Assembly: GCF_019805165.1 (NCBI RefSeq)
Contig: NZ_RWIJ01000021.1
Coordinates: 1-64,000 of the forward strand
Direction: 5' to 3'
Length of the DNA: 64,000 nt
Origin: Azospirillum sp. 412522
GTDB lineage: Bacteria; Pseudomonadota; Alphaproteobacteria; Azospirillales; Azospirillaceae
This document shows, piece by piece, positions 1 through 7,856 of the stretch. Both the position numbers and the translations under genes were made by a program. Each line of letters begins with the position of its first letter. Position 1 is the first letter of the stretch. Under the pieces are notes generated by a model, which was not told the DNA's origin, ran no database searches, and saw only the letters and a list, made by a program, of their open reading frames with translations.

Positions 1-124
1 CCAGATCAAGACCGGCTCGCTGAGCCGTTCGGACCGCCTCGCCAAGTACAACCAGCTGATCCGCATCGAGGAGCAGCTCGGCGCAGCATCCCGCTTCGCC
101 GGCCGCGGCATCCTCAAGGCCTGA
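1..124 (+). CDS. eno: Enolase, C-terminal end (cut by window edge)
   Basis: Only the last 40 codons are present, in the frame starting at base 2 and ending at the TGA at 122-124. The reading QIKTGSLSRSDRLAKYNQL followed by IRIEEQLG is the conserved enolase C-terminus, which contributes to the 2-phosphoglycerate site. Enolase converts 2-phosphoglycerate to phosphoenolpyruvate in the cytoplasm. The tail AASRFAGRGILKA matches alphaproteobacterial enolases. The rest of the gene lies left of the window. Confidence 0.93.
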   Translation, partial: QIKTGSLSRSDRLAKYNQLIRIEEQLGAASRFAGRGILKA

Positions 125-191
125 GTTCACGAGCTCCTGAAGTCCCCTGCCCGGCGATCCCTCCGCCCGCCCTCTCCTGCCCCCGGGAGAG

Positions 192-257
192 GCGATCACG
201 GCGGCAGAGACTGCCCCTGAAGGGACTTCAAGGACGGGCGGCGGGCGCCGTGATCGC
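192..257 (+). terminator. Possible eno transcription end or attenuator stem
   Basis: GCGATCACGGCG (192-203) is exactly complementary in inverted orientation to CGCCGTGATCGC (246-257), separated by 42 bases, about 70 bases after the eno stop. No T-run follows, so it is not a classical intrinsic terminator. It could act as a 3' stabilising stem or a factor-dependent stop. Confidence 0.3.
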
Positions 258-277
258 TGAGGCGTCCCGCCGTTGTG

Positions 278-311
278 CCCCCTCCCTCCGTCTCTCCCCG
301 GAGGGAGGGGG
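278..311. repeat. 13-bp perfect hairpin, intergenic palindromic element
   Basis: CCCCCTCCCTCCG (278-290) pairs perfectly with CGGAGGGAGGGGG (299-311) around an 8-base loop. It resembles in style, but not exactly in sequence, the palindromes after ackA at 3283-3435. It is probably a member of a dispersed REP-like family. Confidence 0.45.
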
Positions 312-582
312 AAGCCCCGCCGGACCATCCCGCAGAAGTCGGCCACGGCCACCTGCGGCATAGTGTCAAGGGCCGGGCTTTTCGACAGTTCCATGTTGCG
401 ATGCACAGTTAATATATTAATATATCTAAGGTTCGCGGCGCAGCGCAGAACGCTGGCGCAAAATGGGCGACGACCCCGGATGAAACATCGGACGGCCATC
501 GTTTCCGTCCCTTCCCGCCGCCGCTCCATCGGACCGTAGAAACGGGCCGCTCGCTCGACCCGGTCAACCGGAGTGTTCAAAA

Positions 583-2025
583 ATGCGTGCCAGTGGTGAA
601 GCTTCCGGCAACGGCGCCAGCGCCGTCGTCGAGAATGTGACCTTCGACGAAATCCAGCTCGGCCAGTCGGCCAGCCTGTCGCGCCAGCTCACCCTGATGG
701 ATGTGGAGCTGTTCGCCACCGTGTCGGGCAACATCAACCCGGCCCATCTCGACCCGAAATTCGCCGCCGACAGCCGGTTCCAGAAGGTGATCGGTCCGGG
801 CATGTGGACCGGTTCGCTGATCTCCGGCGTGCTGGGCACCTATCTGCCGGGCGCCGGCTCGCTCTATGCCGGCCAGAGCCTGCAGTTCCGCCGCCCGGTG
901 GGCCTGGGCGACATCGTCACCGCCACCGTCACCGTGATCGAGAAGCGTCCGGCCAAGAACGTCGTCGTCTTCGACTGCGTCTGCACCAACCAGGATGGCG
1001 AGGTCGTCGTGCTCGGCACCGCCGAGGTGGTCGCCCCGACCCAGAAGGTCGTCCGTCCGGCGCATGAGCTGCCGCAGATCCAGATGATCCGCCACGACAA
1101 GCATGACGCCCTGCTCGCCAAGTGCGACGAGCTGCCGCCGGTCGTCACCGCCGTCGCCTATCCCTGCGACGCCAGCTCGCTCCAGGGCGCGGTCGAAGCG
1201 GCCGAAGCCGGCCTGATCGAGCCGATCCTGGTCGGGCCGGAAACGCTCATCCGCAAGGTCGCCGCAGCCGGCGGGCTCGACATCGCCCGCTACCGCATCG
1301 TCGACGCCGCCCACAGCCGCGCCGCCGCGGCGGCCGCCGTGGCGCTGGCCCGCACCGGCGAGGCCGAGGCGGTGATGAAGGGCAGCCTGCACACCGACGA
1401 GCTGATGGGCGAGGTGGTGAAGAAGGAAACCGGCCTGCGCACCGCCAGCCGGATCAGCCACGTCTTCCTGATGAATGTGCCGACCTACTCCAAGACGCTG
1501 CTGATCACCGACGCGGCGATCAACATCTACCCGACGCTGGAGGACAAGGTCCACATCGTCCAGAACGCCATCGACCTCGCCAAGGTGCTGGGCGTCGCCA
1601 CCCCGCGCGTCGCCATCCTGTCGGCGGTCGAGACGATCAACCCGAAGATCAACACCACGCTGGAAGCCGCCGCGCTCTGCAAGATGGCCGACCGCGGCCA
1701 GATCACCGGCGGCATCCTCGACGGTCCGCTGGCCTTCGACAACGCCATCTCCGCCGAGGCCGCCCGCACCAAGGGCATCGTCTCCCCGGTCGCCGGCCAG
1801 CCGGACATCCTGCTCGCCCCCGATCTGGAGGCCGGCAACATGCTGGTCAAGCAGCTGTCCTTCCTGGCCAATGCCGACCTCGCCGGCATCGTGCTGGGCG
1901 CCAAGGTGCCGGTCATCCTCACCAGCCGCGCCGACAATGTGCGGGCCCGGCTCGCCTCCTGCGCCGTCGCCTCGCTGGTCGCCGCCGCCAAACGCCAGCC
2001 GAAGCTCGCGCTGGCCGCCGAATAG
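583..2025 (+). CDS. Bifunctional MaoC-like hydratase / phosphate acetyltransferase
   Basis: 480 residues with two domains. An N-terminal MaoC hot-dog domain (about 16-150) carries the SGNINPAHLD motif of R-specific enoyl-CoA hydratases. A PTA_PTB acyltransferase domain (about 165-478) contains VMKGSLHTDELM, SHVFLMNVP and GGILDGPLAFDNA. The C-terminal domain should interconvert acetyl-CoA and acetyl phosphate. Fused MaoC-Pta proteins are a known alphaproteobacterial form; the role of the hydratase part is unclear. Acetate kinase starts 12 bases after its stop, so the two form an acetate/acetyl-CoA overflow or assimilation operon. The ATG at 583 is the first start; the upstream Shine-Dalgarno is weak (CCGGAG about 10 bases before). 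Confidence 0.9.
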   Translation: MRASGEASGNGASAVVENVTFDEIQLGQSASLSRQLTLMDVELFATVSGNINPAHLDPKFAADSRFQKVIGPGMWTGSLISGVLGTYLPGAGSLYAGQSLQFRRPVGLGDIVTATVTVIEKRPAKNVVVFDCVCTNQDGEVVVLGTAEVVAPTQKVVRPAHELPQIQMIRHDKHDALLAKCDELPPVVTAVAYPCDASSLQGAVEAAEAGLIEPILVGPETLIRKVAAAGGLDIARYRIVDAAHSRAAAAAAVALARTGEAEAVMKGSLHTDELMGEVVKKETGLRTASRISHVFLMNVPTYSKTLLITDAAINIYPTLEDKVHIVQNAIDLAKVLGVATPRVAILSAVETINPKINTTLEAAALCKMADRGQITGGILDGPLAFDNAISAEAARTKGIVSPVAGQPDILLAPDLEAGNMLVKQLSFLANADLAGIVLGAKVPVILTSRADNVRARLASCAVASLVAAAKRQPKLALAAE

Positions 2026-2037
2026 GACATCCCCGTC

Positions 2038-3279
2038 ATGGTCGCACTGTCAAATTCCAGCGAGGACGCCTGCCTCGTCATCAACGCGGGGTCCTCCAGC
2101 CTGAAATTCTGCGTCTTCCAATCAGGGAACAAGGGCGGTGGCAGCGCCGCCGAGATCGAGCCGGTCGTCACCGGCCAGATCTCCGGCATCGGCACCGCGC
2201 CCCGCTTCGAGGCGAAGGACGCCGCCCGCCACAAGATCGCCGACCACAGCTGGGCCGCCGGTGAGAATCCGGGCCGTCCGGAGCTTCTGCACCATCTGCT
2301 CGACTGGATCGGCGACACGCTGAAGGGCGCCACGCTGGTGGCCGCCGGCCACCGCGTCGTCCATGGCGGCACCCGCTTCTCGGCTCCCGTCCGCGTCACC
2401 CCGGCGGTGCTCGACCAGTTGGAGGAGCTGATCCCGCTCGCTCCCCTGCACGAGCCGCACAACATCGCCGCCATGCGGGCGCTGGCCCAGGTCTACCCGT
2501 CGCTGCCGCAGGTCGCCTGCTTCGATACCGCCTTCCACCAGACCCAGCCATGGCAGTCTCAGACCTTCGCCATCCCGCGCGAGCTGACGGCGGAGGGCAT
2601 CCGCCGCTACGGCTTCCACGGGCTGAGCTACGAGTACATCGCCCATCGCCTGCCCCAGGTGGCGCCGGAACTGGCCGACGCCCATGTGGTGGTCTGCCAT
2701 CTCGGCAGCGGCGCCAGCCTGTGCGCCATGCGCGGCGGGCACAGCGTCGACACCACCATGGGCTTTACCGCGCTCGACGGCGTGCCGATGGGCACCCGGC
2801 CGGGCGCCATCGATCCCGGCGTGCTGATCTACCTGATGCGCGAGAAGGGCTACGGCGCCGACGAGCTGGAGAAGCTGCTCTACCACAAGTCGGGCATGCT
2901 GGGCGTCTCGGGCGTCTCCAACGACATGCGCGACCTGGAGAGTTCCGACCTGCCGGCCGCGGCCGAGGCGGTGGAGCTGTTCTGCCACAATGTCGCCAAG
3001 CAGGTGGCGGCGCTGGCCGGCTCGATGGGCGGGCTGGACGCGGTGGTCTTCACCGCCGGCGTCGGCGAGAACTCCACGCTGGTGCGGGCGCGGGTGGCGG
3101 AGAAGCTGTCCTGGCTCGGCGTTTCCATCGACCCGGCGGCCAACCGGGCCAAGGCCACCCGCATCTCCGCCCAGGAGAGCCGCGTGCCGGTCTTCATCAT
3201 CCCGACCGACGAGGAACGGATGATCGCCCGCCACACGCTGGGCGTCATCGCCGCCGCGCAGTTGGACCGGGCGGCCTGA
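2038..3279 (+). CDS. ackA: Acetate kinase
   Basis: 413 residues, close to the usual ~400. It has the N-terminal VINAGSSSLKF motif (about residues 13-23), the phosphate-binding VVCHLGSGASLCAM, the long DTTMGFTALDGVPMGT stretch, and VFTAGVGENS near the C-terminus. All are acetate kinase signatures of the ASKHA fold. It makes ATP and acetate from acetyl phosphate, or the reverse. It lies 12 bases after the MaoC-Pta gene, so both enzymes of the Pta-AckA pathway are produced together. A palindromic element follows the stop. Confidence 0.95.
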   Translation: MVALSNSSEDACLVINAGSSSLKFCVFQSGNKGGGSAAEIEPVVTGQISGIGTAPRFEAKDAARHKIADHSWAAGENPGRPELLHHLLDWIGDTLKGATLVAAGHRVVHGGTRFSAPVRVTPAVLDQLEELIPLAPLHEPHNIAAMRALAQVYPSLPQVACFDTAFHQTQPWQSQTFAIPRELTAEGIRRYGFHGLSYEYIAHRLPQVAPELADAHVVVCHLGSGASLCAMRGGHSVDTTMGFTALDGVPMGTRPGAIDPGVLIYLMREKGYGADELEKLLYHKSGMLGVSGVSNDMRDLESSDLPAAAEAVELFCHNVAKQVAALAGSMGGLDAVVFTAGVGENSTLVRARVAEKLSWLGVSIDPAANRAKATRISAQESRVPVFIIPTDEERMIARHTLGVIAAAQLDRAA

Positions 3280-3282
3280 GCG

Positions 3283-3435
3283 CCCTCTCCCGCCCCGGGA
3301 GAGGGAGGGGACCCACGAAGTGGGGAGGGTGAGGGGCTATCCGAACATGGATCTGATACTTGGATCACCCCTCACCCTTCCCATGCTCCGCATGGGCCCC
3401 TTCCCTCTCCCGGGACGGGAGAGGGAGAACTTCCG
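3283..3435. repeat. Composite REP/BIME-like palindromic element
   Basis: Two hairpins of the same sequence, CCCTCTCCCG/CGGGAGAGGG, lie at 3283-3305 and 3413-3435. Between them GGGGAGGGTGAGGGG (3322-3336) faces CCCCTCACCCTTCCC (3368-3382), 14 of 15 complementary. The whole is a mirrored pair of one unit around a ~31-base centre, the layout of bacterial interspersed mosaic elements. It fills the gap between ackA and the next gene and may end or stabilise the upstream message. Confidence 0.7.
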
Positions 3436-3453
3436 GGTCAGGAAAGCGTCATC

Positions 3454-4404
3454 ATGGAACAGGTCCCCACAATTCCCGCCACAAGCCCGACCGAAAACGT
3501 CCGGCTCGGCATCCTGTCGATGCTGCTGGCGATGGTCCTGATGACCATCATGAACGCGCTGGCCAAGATCCTGGCGGAGACCTATCCGCTGGGCGAGGTC
3601 ACCTTCTTCCGAAATCTGTTCGCCCTGCTGCCGGCGGTCGCCATGGTCGCCGCGGCGGGCGGGCGGAGATGCCTGCGCACCGACCATTGGCAGGGACATC
3701 TGTGGCGGGCCATCGTCGGTCTGGCATCGATGGTGCTGCTGTTCTGGGCCTATCACCTGATGCCGCTGGCCAACGCGGTGGCGATCTCCTACTCCGCGCC
3801 GCTGTTCCTCACGGCGCTGTCGGTGCCGCTGCTGGGAGAGCGGGTCGGCCCGTTCCGCTGGGCGGCGGTGGTGGTCGGCTTCGCCGGCGTGCTGATCATG
3901 GTGCAGCCGGGTGCCGGCATGCTCGACCGCGGGGCGCTGGTCGCGTTGACCGCCGCCGTCAGCTACGCGCTGGCGATGATCGCCATGCGCCAGCTCGGCC
4001 GCACCGAAAAGCCGGTGACGACGGTGTTCTACTTCACCGTGATCTCCACCCTGCTCAGCGCGCTGGCCCTGCCTTTCGGCTGGATCACGCCGGACGGAAA
4101 GGCGCTGGCCCTGATGGCGGCGATGGGCATCGCCGGCGGCGGGGCGCAGTATTTCAGCACGCGGGCCTATTCGCTGGCCCGGGCGGTGGTGGTCGGACCC
4201 TTCAGCTACGCCAGCCTGATCTATGCGACGATCCTCGGCTGGCTGGTCTGGGGCGACGTGCCGGCCCCGCATGTGATCGTCGGCGCCACGGTGGTGATCG
4301 GCAGCGGGCTGCTGATCCTCTACCGCGAGACCCGCCGGGCCGTCGCTTCCCCATCGAAGCCTTGCACAACACATTCGGGCGCCGGGCCGATCCGGACCGC
4401 CTGA
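3454..4404 (+). CDS. DMT-superfamily (EamA) transporter
   Basis: 316 residues with about ten hydrophobic segments in two EamA repeats, the drug/metabolite transporter layout. Examples are LSMLLAMVLMTIMNALAK near the start and VIVGATVVIGSGLLILY near the end. SYSAPLFLTALSVPLLGERVG, ending the first repeat, is typical of the family (motif YS.PL...L....L.E). It is an inner-membrane carrier or exporter of a small metabolite; the substrate cannot be told. AGGA lies about 10 bases before the ATG. It stands alone between the palindromic element and the PGK-like gene. Confidence 0.88.
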   Translation: MEQVPTIPATSPTENVRLGILSMLLAMVLMTIMNALAKILAETYPLGEVTFFRNLFALLPAVAMVAAAGGRRCLRTDHWQGHLWRAIVGLASMVLLFWAYHLMPLANAVAISYSAPLFLTALSVPLLGERVGPFRWAAVVVGFAGVLIMVQPGAGMLDRGALVALTAAVSYALAMIAMRQLGRTEKPVTTVFYFTVISTLLSALALPFGWITPDGKALALMAAMGIAGGGAQYFSTRAYSLARAVVVGPFSYASLIYATILGWLVWGDVPAPHVIVGATVVIGSGLLILYRETRRAVASPSKPCTTHSGAGPIRTA

Positions 4405-4453
4405 ACAGCAAAGAACGAATGACAAGACTGGTTCGAAGAAAAGGACAGGCATC

Positions 4454-5212
4454 ATGCTTACGACCGATGTCCGAGGCAATTCGGCCCCCCGACCGACAGG
4501 CCGGCTGCATCTGATCACGGGTGGTCGTGATGCGGCCGACCCGTCCCGGCCGACGCTGTTCACCCCGGGGCGCAAGGCCGGACGATCCGACCCTGCGGTC
4601 TGCGCCATCGTCGGCGGCACCGCCCTGTCCGCCAAGCTGGAGCTGCTGGGCCGGCTGGTGACGCGGGTCGATGTCCTGGCGCTGGGCGGCGGCGTCGCCA
4701 ACACGGTCCTGGCGGCGACCGGCACCGACATGGGCGCCTCGCTGTGCGACTATGGGCTGATCGACGAGGCCCGCAAGCTGCTGGACCGGGCGAAGGCCTG
4801 CGGCTGCGAGCTACTGCTGCCGGTCGACGTGGTGGTGGCGAGCGATGCGCGGAGCGGGGCGGAGGACCGTATCGTCCCCTGCGCCGCCATCGGGCCGGAG
4901 GACATGGTGCTCGACATCGGTCCGGCGACCATCGCGCGGCTGACCGCCTGCGTCGAGGCCGCCCGGACCGTGGTGTGGACGGGGCCGCTCGGCGTCTATG
5001 AGATCGCCCCCTTCGACGGCGGCACCGACGCGCTGGCCTGGTTCATCGCCCGGCGCACCCGCGACGCCGGGCTGCGGTCGGTGGCGGCGGGTGACGACAC
5101 CATCGCGGCGCTGACCGCGGCGGGGGTGGAGAAGCGCTTCAGCGAACTGACCACCCGCGACGCCCTGCCGGACAGGCTCGATGCCGCCACCCCGCGCGCC
5201 GTCCCCGCCTGA
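4454..5212 (+). CDS. Phosphoglycerate kinase C-domain-like protein lacking the N-domain
   Basis: 252 residues. From about residue 48 it aligns with the second half of phosphoglycerate kinase: AIVGGTALSAKLELLGRLV, VLALGGGVANTVLAA, LPVDVVVA, DIGPATIARL, WTGPLGVYE. The whole 3-phosphoglycerate-binding N-domain is missing. In its place is about 45 residues of unrelated sequence. Nucleotide-site motifs are altered: the usual GGAKVSTK has become GGTALSAK, GGGDT has become AGDDT, and the final GGGAFLE is absent. It has its own Shine-Dalgarno (AAAGGA, 8 bases before ATG) and no internal stops, so it looks translated rather than decaying. Catalysis of the PGK reaction is unlikely. It sits just upstream of gap. 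Confidence 0.75.
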   Translation: MLTTDVRGNSAPRPTGRLHLITGGRDAADPSRPTLFTPGRKAGRSDPAVCAIVGGTALSAKLELLGRLVTRVDVLALGGGVANTVLAATGTDMGASLCDYGLIDEARKLLDRAKACGCELLLPVDVVVASDARSGAEDRIVPCAAIGPEDMVLDIGPATIARLTACVEAARTVVWTGPLGVYEIAPFDGGTDALAWFIARRTRDAGLRSVAAGDDTIAALTAAGVEKRFSELTTRDALPDRLDAATPRAVPA

Positions 5213-5244
5213 CCGCGGGCCTGCGCGCCGATATTGCAATTCCT

Positions 5245-5260
5245 GCGGGTTGAAACCCGC
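5245..5260. promoter_or_regulatory. Inverted repeat in the gap leader
   Basis: GCGGGTTGAAACCCGC is a 16-base near-perfect palindrome (7-bp arms) 24-39 bases before the gap start codon. The A+T-rich TATAAA at 5263-5268 follows directly. This placement suits an operator or short leader hairpin. No regulator is identified. Confidence 0.4.
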
Positions 5261-5283
5261 CTTATAAACAACTGGAGCACATC

Positions 5284-6291
5284 ATGGCTGTACGGGTAGC
5301 GATCAATGGGTTCGGCCGCATCGGCCGTCTGGTTCTGCGCGCCATCTACGAGAGCGGCCGCAAGGACGTGGAGGTCGTGGCGATCAACGACCTCGCCGAT
5401 CTGAAGGCCAATGCGCACCTGCTGAAGTACGACAGCGTCCACGGCCGCTTCCCCGGCACCATCGAGACCGGCGACGGCGTGCTGATCGTCAACGGCCACT
5501 CCATCAAGGTCGTGCAGGAGCGTGACCCGGCCAAGCTGCCGTGGAAGGATCTGGGCATCGAGATCGCCATGGAATGCTCGGGCATCTTCACCAAGCGCGC
5601 CGACGCCGCCAAGCATCTGGAAGCCGGCGCGCAGAAGGTCCTGATCTCGGCCCCGGCCACCGACGAGGACATCACCGTCGTCTACGGCGTCAACCACGAC
5701 AAGCTGACGGCCGAGCACAGGATCGTCTCCAACGCCTCCTGCACCACCAACTGCCTGGCCCCGGTGGCCTTCGTGCTGAACAACCTCGTCGGCATCGAGA
5801 AGGGCTTCATGACGACGATCCACTCCTACACGGGTGACCAGCGGATCGTCGACACCAACCACAAGGACCTGCACCGCGCCCGCGCGGCGGCCCTGAACAT
5901 GATCCCGACCTCGACCGGTGCGGCCAAGGCCGTCGGCAAGGTCCTGCCGGAGCTGAAGGGCAAGCTGGACGGCACCGCCATGCGCGTGCCGACCCCGAAC
6001 GTCTCGGTCGTCGACTTCAAGTTCGCCGCCAAGCGCGCCACCTCGGTCGAGGAGATCGTCAAGGCGATCCGTGGGGCCGCCCAGGGCCCGCTGAAGGGCA
6101 TCCTGGCGGCCTATGACGAGGAACTGGTGTCGTCGGACTTCAACCACGACCCGCACAGCTCGACCTTCGCACTGAAAGAGACCAAGGTCGTCGACGGCAA
6201 CTTCGTCCGCGTCATGGCGTGGTACGATAACGAGTGGGGCTTCTCCAACCGGATGGCCGACACCGCCGTCGCCATGGCGAACGCCAGGTAA
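5284..6291 (+). CDS. gap: Type I glyceraldehyde-3-phosphate dehydrogenase
   Basis: 335 residues, normal length. The N-terminal Rossmann motif is AINGFGRIGRLVLRA. The acidic residue in VAINDL after strand 2 favours NAD over NADP. The catalytic cysteine is Cys153 in SNASCTTNCLAP, followed by HSYTGDQR and the C-terminal WYDNEWGFSNRM. It oxidises glyceraldehyde-3-phosphate with phosphate to 1,3-bisphosphoglycerate. The leader has TGGAGCAC before the ATG. The upstream neighbour is a PGK-like fragment instead of a full pgk; the downstream neighbour is a small conserved-looking ORF, probably in the same transcript. Confidence 0.97.
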   Translation: MAVRVAINGFGRIGRLVLRAIYESGRKDVEVVAINDLADLKANAHLLKYDSVHGRFPGTIETGDGVLIVNGHSIKVVQERDPAKLPWKDLGIEIAMECSGIFTKRADAAKHLEAGAQKVLISAPATDEDITVVYGVNHDKLTAEHRIVSNASCTTNCLAPVAFVLNNLVGIEKGFMTTIHSYTGDQRIVDTNHKDLHRARAAALNMIPTSTGAAKAVGKVLPELKGKLDGTAMRVPTPNVSVVDFKFAAKRATSVEEIVKAIRGAAQGPLKGILAAYDEELVSSDFNHDPHSSTFALKETKVVDGNFVRVMAWYDNEWGFSNRMADTAVAMANAR

Positions 6292-6344
6292 GACAGGCAC
6301 CGCCAACCCAAACCAGCCCGACCCAGACCCAAAGGAGCCGGACG

Positions 6345-6590
6345 ATGAGCAAGACGATCATGTGGGCCGAAACCGACGCCAAGGGCTTCGAGTCCGAGTG
6401 CCTGTTCAACGAGGACAGTCGCGAATATGAAGTGATGGTCTGCGCCTCGGGCCGCCGGCTCTGCCGGTCGGAATCCTTCCCGGCCCAGTCCGACCCGATG
6501 CAGGGGATGAGCGCGGACGACCGCCAGCGCGCCCTGCAAGTCGCCGAACGGCTGGTGACGGAGATCGAACACGACCTGGGTGACCGTTAG
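6345..6590 (+). CDS. Small acidic hypothetical protein
   Basis: 81 residues, starting MSKTIMWAETDAKGF. I chose the ATG at 6345 because AAAGGAG ends 7 bases before it, an excellent Shine-Dalgarno; longer readings upstream run into gap. No known domain is recognised. It is rich in Glu and Asp and ends in an amphipathic helix (RQRALQVAERLVTEIEHDL). It follows gap by 53 bases and is closed by the terminator at 6623-6655, so it is probably co-transcribed with gap. Confidence 0.7.
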   Translation: MSKTIMWAETDAKGFESECLFNEDSREYEVMVCASGRRLCRSESFPAQSDPMQGMSADDRQRALQVAERLVTEIEHDLGDR

Positions 6591-6622
6591 CGGGCAACTC
6601 CTCTTCCATCCATGAAGCGGGC

Positions 6623-6655
6623 AGGGCCGGCATCTTCGCGGTGCCGGCCCTTTTG
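6623..6655 (+). terminator. Intrinsic terminator after the gap unit
   Basis: GGGCCGGCA (6624-6632) pairs perfectly with TGCCGGCCC (6642-6650) around a 9-base loop, followed by TTTT. It lies 33 bases after the small ORF stop and just before the convergent FUSC gene. Confidence 0.85.
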
Positions 6656-6672
6656 TCGCCTTGCCCAGCCGC

Positions 6673-7758
6673 CTAACGATGCGCGGCGAAGTCGGCGGTC
6701 CGCTCCACCAGATCGTCCAGATTGCGGCGGAACTGCTCCAGCACGAAGCCGGTGCCGAACATGCGCCACAGCCAGTCGGTCGGCAGGTCGCGCGTCCGCC
6801 TTTCGGCCCGCATGCGGTCGATGGCGGTTCCATAGACCGCCAGAGCGTCGTCCAGTGCGGTGGAGGCGTCGGGCGGCTGGCCAGCGGCCAGGGCAGCGGC
6901 CAGACCGCGCAGGGTTGCCGCCCCCGCCACCGCGACCGGGGTCCAGTCGGGACAGATGTCGCGGCTGCCAACCTCCTGGCGCGGCTCGCCCACCGCCCGG
7001 CGCAGCATCACCACGTCGTGCCGCAGACGCATCAGCGTGCGCAGCAACGGATCGGGATCGGGCATGTCGGCCAGCCGGCTCCGCCGTTCACGCGCCGCCT
7101 CCCCCACCAGCGTCTCCAGCCGGGTCAGGGTCTGCCGGGTGCGCACCGCCAGCCGGCCCATGACGGCCTGGGATGCCTCGTCGGCAACGGCCAGCGTGTC
7201 GAGCTGGTCGGCCATCAGCCGCGCCGCGTCCGCCGCCGTGTCCAGCACGGAACGCGAGGCTCGGGCCGGAGCCACCAGCAGCGACACCAGGATGCCAACG
7301 ACGCAGCCGAGCCCGACCTCCAGCACCCGGTCGGTGGCGAAGCTGAGCGGGCCGAGACTGGCCCCGGAGGTACCCAGCAGCACGATGATCGCGGTGATCG
7401 GGGCGATGCGGAAGCCGGCCGACAGGGCGGCGAGGTAGGACAGCGGCGCCACCGCCGCCAGCAGCGCCGCGGCCCGCGCCAGCCCGTCCGTATGGGGGAT
7501 CAGCAGGGCGATCACTCCGCCATAGGCCACGCCGACCAGCGACCCGGCGAAGCGGTCCAGCGCCGCCTTCAGCGATCCGCCGACATTGCTCTGGGTGACG
7601 ATGAGCGCGGTGATGACCGCCCAGAAGCCCTGCGGCAGGTCCAGAGCCTCCGCCAGCGCGAAGGTCGCCAGGGACGAGACGGTCATCCGCAGGGCATGCA
7701 CCAGCTTCGACCGGTTCCGCGTCCCCCACGACGCCAGCGCGCTCCGCCACCCGCTCAT
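6673..7758 (-). CDS. FUSC-family inner-membrane transporter (aromatic acid/fusaric acid exporter type)
   Basis: 361 residues. The N-terminal half has about six membrane segments, including FWAVITALIVTQSNVGGSL, the FUSC signature, and GLGCVVGILVSLLVAPARAS. The C-terminal half is soluble and helical (about 170-361), with charged segments such as LVGEAARERRSRL. FUSC proteins (AaeB, YccS, fusaric acid resistance) export aromatic acids and related compounds. The usual periplasmic adaptor partner is not adjacent. The length is that of single-FUSC proteins, about half of AaeB. Confidence 0.85.
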   Translation of the reverse strand: MSGWRSALASWGTRNRSKLVHALRMTVSSLATFALAEALDLPQGFWAVITALIVTQSNVGGSLKAALDRFAGSLVGVAYGGVIALLIPHTDGLARAAALLAAVAPLSYLAALSAGFRIAPITAIIVLLGTSGASLGPLSFATDRVLEVGLGCVVGILVSLLVAPARASRSVLDTAADAARLMADQLDTLAVADEASQAVMGRLAVRTRQTLTRLETLVGEAARERRSRLADMPDPDPLLRTLMRLRHDVVMLRRAVGEPRQEVGSRDICPDWTPVAVAGAATLRGLAAALAAGQPPDASTALDDALAVYGTAIDRMRAERRTRDLPTDWLWRMFGTGFVLEQFRRNLDDLVERTADFAAHR

Positions 7759-7856
7759 CCCGTCAGTCCCGGTCCATCTCCGACTGGTGCCCAGTGTCGG
7801 GCATGACGACGTAAATCACCAGCGAGAGTGGCATGTCCCCCAGCCGTGTCGTGGCG

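Larger units (their letters stand above)
125..582. other. Intergenic region between eno and the MaoC-Pta gene
   Basis: No gene is seen in these 458 bases. The left half holds several G+C-rich inverted repeats: CCTCTCC/GGAGAGG at 171-192, a 12-bp pair at 192-203 and 246-257, and a 13-bp hairpin at 278-311. The right half has an A+T patch with the perfect palindrome TTAATATATTAA at 409-420, unusual in such G+C-rich DNA. It may be promoter or operator DNA for the gene starting at 583, but I see no clear -35/-10 pair. Confidence 0.6.

Noticed and set aside
577..1554. Long minus-strand open frame opposite the MaoC-Pta gene
   Set aside because: It has no recognisable domain and mirrors the coding periodicity of a well-supported plus-strand gene; open antisense frames are expected at this G+C content.
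5234..5268. TTGCAA...TATAAA as the gap promoter
   Set aside because: The spacing of 23 bases is too long for a standard sigma-70 promoter, so I report only the inverted repeat.
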